This document shows positions 4,409 through 6,952 of a DNA stretch of 6,952 nucleotides, one piece after another. The number at the start of each line of letters is the position of its first letter. The first letter of the stretch is position 1. The stretch covers positions 1 to 6,952 of the forward strand of contig JAPOZE010000466.1 in NCBI GenBank assembly GCA_026706225.1, read 5' to 3'. The notes beneath the pieces are model-generated. The model had not been told where the DNA came from and did no database searches. It saw nothing but the letters and a program-made list of their open reading frames with translations. The position numbers and the translations under genes are program-made. The stretch is from Acidobacteriota bacterium. Its GTDB lineage: Bacteria; Acidobacteriota; Terriglobia; Versatilivoradales; Versatilivoraceae.

Positions 4409-6316
4409 TCATTCCTTCAGTTGCTGCTCGAGCAGGCTGCTGGCGACTCCGAGAAAGTCGCTTTCGGTGACGATGCCGACCAGGCGGCCCTTCTGCACCA
4501 CGGGCAGACACCCGATGCGGTGGCGCCGCATCAAGCGTACGGCCTCCAGGCTGGAGGTTTCGGGGGGAACCGTGACCGGGTCGGGCTTCATGATGGCCCG
4601 GACCCGTTCCTGCTTGCTCTTCACCCCTTGCCGGCTGAAGCACTTCAGCACCGACCGGTAGGAGACCACCCCCACCAGGCGACCCTGTTCGTCTTCCACC
4701 GGCACGTGTCTCACCCGTTCCCAGTCCATGATATTGGCCACCAGGTCGACCGGGTCCTCGGGGTGGACGGTGAACAGCTCCACGCTCATGTACTGTTCCA
4801 CCCGCTGATAGTGCGCCCTCCAGTCGCCCGCTTCCTCCAGTTCCGCCAGCGGCCAGGAGTGCACGGCCCCTCCCTGTTGCTGGTGCCGATGGGTGGCGGC
4901 GGTCACGGCCACCAGCGCGCTGCCTTTCAGTCGGTCGCCACCCATTCGGGAGCAGGACTTGAGCATCCAGTCGGCCCCCGTCTGCCGGCTCTTCACCCGC
5001 TCGTGGATCACCCCCAGGAAGCGTTCGATGTCGTCGGCGTCGATCCCGCAGTGGCGCAGTCCCTGCCGGGCCAGAGGCAGCAGTTCCCCTTGAATCAACT
5101 CGGGAGCCGGCAGGACGCTTTCACCCAGCCAGTACAACTGGGCATCCAGCCCGGATTGAGCCGCAAGGGAGAAGTTGGACTTGACTTCTTCGAATGAGAT
5201 GAGCCGGGTGATGTTCTCGTGTTCCTGGGCCATGCCGGTCACGAGACCGCACAGAAAGGCGGTGTTGGCCACCTCGTCCTCCACCGAGGGACCCGCCGGC
5301 AGCGCCCGGTTCTCGATTCTCAGGTGGGGTTTTCCCCGCCAGACTCCGTAGCAGGGACGGTTCCAGCGGTAGACGGTGCCGTTGAAGAGACTGAGGGACT
5401 CGAGCCGGGGCACTTCCTGGCGGGAAAGGACCTCAAAGGGGTCCTCGGCGCCCTCATGGGTCATGAGGGCCCGGAAACGGGCGATGTCCTGCTGAAAGAT
5501 CTCCAGCACCGAGTGGCGGACCCACTGGTCGCCGAAGCTGACGCGAGACCGGGAGCTGCGGACATGGGGCGAGGGCCGCCGAGTGTCTATGGATCGCTCG
5601 AACAGGGCGATGCGCGTTTCCTTCCAGAGTCTCTTCCCCAGCAGGAAGGGAGAATTGGTGGCAGCCGCCAGCACCGGAGCCGTCACCAGTTGAGCGATGT
5701 TGTAGAACTGGGGAAACCGGTCGGGGGGCACTTGATAGTGGATCTGAAAGGCCGTATTGCAGGCCTCCAGCATGACGGTGTCGCCCTCCAGCATCAACTC
5801 GTCGATTCCCTTGATGTAGAGATGGTGGCTGTCTCCCCGAAGCTTCTTCACGGCTTCCCACAGAAGCTCGTAGCGGCGCTTGGGGGTCATGTTGCGGCGC
5901 TTGAGCTGGGAAAGGGTGAGGGAGGGCAGAATTCCGGTCAGCAGGACAGCGGCGCCGTGCCGCTCCGCCACGGCGGCCACCTCGGCGATGGACCGGTGCA
6001 GTTGCTTCTCCAGCAGGGTCAGGCAGTCCCCTCCAAGCTCCAGGGGATCGCAGTTGAACTCCAGGTTGAGACGCCCCAGTTCCGGAGTGAGATGGGGGTC
6101 CCGGCTCTCCGCCAGAATCCGGGGGCCTATCGGGGCCGGCTGCCAATTGCGGTCCACCAGGAAGAGCTCCTGCTCGGCCCCCACCCGGCGCGGCTCCGAT
6201 TCGATCGCACCCTGGTCCAGCATCTGCTGAAGCGCGCGAAGATCGTTCAGCAGAGACTCCACGTAGTCCTGGTGCCTGCGTTTACCGGAGCTCTCTTCTA
6301 CGTTTTCTGTGCCCAT
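4409..6316 (-). CDS. GCS2-type carboxylate-amine (glutamate-cysteine) ligase fused to two CBS domains
   Basis: A 635-residue protein. Residues about 15-500 belong to the glutamate-cysteine ligase family 2 (GCS2, YbdK-like), ATP-dependent enzymes joining an amine to a carboxylate, classically gamma-glutamylcysteine formation. Visible signatures are VGAEQELFLVD (45-55, acidic pair Glu48/Glu50), LNLEFNCDPLE (83-93), ACNTAFQIHYQVP (185-197, His193), TNSPFLLGK (220-228) and HLRIENRALPAGPSVEDE (331-348). The core is longer than the roughly 370 residues of E. coli YbdK. Two CBS domains follow: YMSVELFTVHPED through VGVVSYRSVLK (509-558) and IMKPDPVTVPPE through VGIVTESDFL (575-622). CBS pairs often bind AMP/ATP or related ligands, so nucleotide-sensing control is inferred. 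No signal peptide: cytoplasmic. ATG 6316 lacks a clear Shine-Dalgarno; a TTG at 6331 overlapping the upstream stop would add five residues. The BNR gene ends 11 bp upstream, implying translational coupling. Confidence 0.9.
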   Translation of the reverse strand: MGTENVEESSGKRRHQDYVESLLNDLRALQQMLDQGAIESEPRRVGAEQELFLVDRNWQPAPIGPRILAESRDPHLTPELGRLNLEFNCDPLELGGDCLTLLEKQLHRSIAEVAAVAERHGAAVLLTGILPSLTLSQLKRRNMTPKRRYELLWEAVKKLRGDSHHLYIKGIDELMLEGDTVMLEACNTAFQIHYQVPPDRFPQFYNIAQLVTAPVLAAATNSPFLLGKRLWKETRIALFERSIDTRRPSPHVRSSRSRVSFGDQWVRHSVLEIFQQDIARFRALMTHEGAEDPFEVLSRQEVPRLESLSLFNGTVYRWNRPCYGVWRGKPHLRIENRALPAGPSVEDEVANTAFLCGLVTGMAQEHENITRLISFEEVKSNFSLAAQSGLDAQLYWLGESVLPAPELIQGELLPLARQGLRHCGIDADDIERFLGVIHERVKSRQTGADWMLKSCSRMGGDRLKGSALVAVTAATHRHQQQGGAVHSWPLAELEEAGDWRAHYQRVEQYMSVELFTVHPEDPVDLVANIMDWERVRHVPVEDEQGRLVGVVSYRSVLKCFSRQGVKSKQERVRAIMKPDPVTVPPETSSLEAVRLMRRHRIGCLPVVQKGRLVGIVTESDFLGVASSLLEQQLKE

Positions 6317-6327
6317 GATCGATAGGG

Positions 6328-6952
6328 TCAAACCACCGCGGCCTTGAGGCAGTGGATCGGCGGCAGCGAGTGGAACAGGCAGCTCCAGTCCTCCCCGCCG
6401 TCCCGACCCATCCATAGTTGGCCGGTGGTGGTTCCGAAATAAAGCGCCGGCGAAGCCAATCGGTCGAAGTCCACGGCATCCCGCAGAACCGTGAAGTAGC
6501 TCTCTTTCTCGGGAAGTCCCCGGTCCAGCCGGTTCCAGGAACCGCCTCCGTCCCGGCTGCGCCAGACCGCGGGCGCGCCTCCGGGACAGGTACGGGTCAT
6601 GGGTTCCAGCGGGATGACGTAGACGGTATCGGGGTCGTAGGGATGGATGAGGATCGGCAACCCGAAATCGGAGGGAAGTCCCTCGGCGATCGACCGCCAG
6701 CTGCGGCCGCGGTCGTCGCTGCGCAGGACGCCGATGCCCGGATGTTCGGGGAAGCCGCCGTGATTCTGAATGTAGAGTCTTTCCGGATTATCGGGGTGCA
6801 CGGCGATCTTGTGGACGCACTGGCCGAACTCCGGATAGGGATCCGGCAGGAATGCCGCCGCGATTCCCTGGTTGGAGGCGTCAAAAGTCTCTCCACCATC
6901 CTCGCTCAGGTAGTGGCCTCCTGTCGAGATTCCCAGGTGCACCCGGTTCTCC
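6328..6952 (-). CDS. BNR/Asp-box beta-propeller protein, C-terminal 207 residues (5' truncated)
   Basis: The frame is open to the window edge and ends at TGA 6330-6328; the start lies beyond 6952. The 207 visible residues contain four Asp-box-like turns: SEDGGETF (16-23), SDDRGRSW (78-85), SRDGGGSW (132-139) and GRDGGEDW (182-189). Linkers such as IAVHPDNPERLY and ILIHPYDPDTVYVIPL are typical of WD40/YVTN/BNR-like (sortilin-like) propellers. The ending YFGTTTGQLWMGRDGGEDW followed by LPPI fits bacterial proteins often annotated as 'exo-alpha-sialidase' or 'glycosyl hydrolase'. The sialidase catalytic signatures (the Tyr in a YS context, the NES...MRG segment) are absent from the visible part, so sialidase activity is doubtful; a binding or scaffold role is more likely. 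Signal peptide and location cannot be judged because the N-terminus is missing. It is the first visible gene of the unit leading into the GCS2-CBS ligase. Confidence 0.87.
   Translation of the reverse strand, partial: ENRVHLGISTGGHYLSEDGGETFDASNQGIAAAFLPDPYPEFGQCVHKIAVHPDNPERLYIQNHGGFPEHPGIGVLRSDDRGRSWRSIAEGLPSDFGLPILIHPYDPDTVYVIPLEPMTRTCPGGAPAVWRSRDGGGSWNRLDRGLPEKESYFTVLRDAVDFDRLASPALYFGTTTGQLWMGRDGGEDWSCLFHSLPPIHCLKAAVV

Noticed and set aside
4295..6325. Two long + strand open frames (4295-5197 and 5219-6325) opposite the GCS2-CBS gene
   Set aside because: They lie antisense to a protein with clear GCS2 and CBS motifs, show no recognisable domain, and are Gln/His/Gly/Arg-rich as expected for shadows.
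6317..6415. Upstream extension of the GCS2-CBS protein to 6415
   Set aside because: It overlaps the conserved C-terminus of the BNR gene, and the GCS2 signature lies well inside the protein from ATG 6316. A TTG at 6331 remains possible.
1..6952. CRISPR array, insertion sequence, integrase or attachment sites
   Set aside because: No regularly spaced repeats, transposase or recombinase motifs, or terminal inverted repeats were found on either strand.

Overview
The window is about 7 kb of GC-rich, gene-dense bacterial DNA. It carries one truncated gene end on the + strand and five genes on the - strand, the last truncated at the right edge. Strong GC preference at third codon positions produces long antisense shadow frames that are not genes. 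The source looks like a free-living or host-associated Gram-negative of the Acidobacteriota/Planctomycetota/Verrucomicrobiota type. The reasons are the Tat-like lipoprotein signal, the sialidase and BNR-propeller genes, the GH32/43-like propeller family, and a dispersed GC palindrome readable as 'SAGVPPAC'. This phylum-level call is an inference; no rRNA or marker gene is present.

Layout from left to right: (1) 1-267 (+), the 3' end of an unrecognised gene, converging with only 7 bp between stop codons on (2) 275-1870 (-), a 531-aa five-bladed-propeller protein of the GH32/GH43-like type with a C-terminal beta-sandwich. (3) 1871-2010, a 140-bp gap holding a tandem CCACCAAG repeat and a GC-rich palindrome; it abuts a 14-bp pyrimidine tandem repeat that contains the stop of the next gene. 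(4) 2011-3192 (-), an exported exo-alpha-sialidase (GH33) with five Asp boxes and the full set of expected catalytic residues, started by GTG behind a clear AGGAG. (5) 3206-4222 (-), a lipoprotein of unknown function with a Tat-like twin-arginine signal and a perfect lipobox, 13 bp upstream of the sialidase. (6) 4223-4408, a 186-bp spacer with a perfect 7-bp-stem hairpin and a 12-bp palindrome. (7) 4409-6316 (-), a 635-aa GCS2-type carboxylate-amine ligase fused to two CBS domains. (8) 6328-6952 (-), the C-terminal part of a BNR/Asp-box propeller protein, 11 bp upstream of the ligase gene.

Two transcription units are likely on the - strand: BNR propeller then GCS2-CBS ligase, and lipoprotein then sialidase, with the GH32/43-like gene perhaps a further distal member. 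The lipoprotein, sialidase and GH32/43-like genes fit a small glycan-scavenging locus at the cell surface. The GCS2-CBS protein is the most unusual gene: a gamma-glutamyl-type ligase that may be controlled by adenine nucleotides through its CBS pair.
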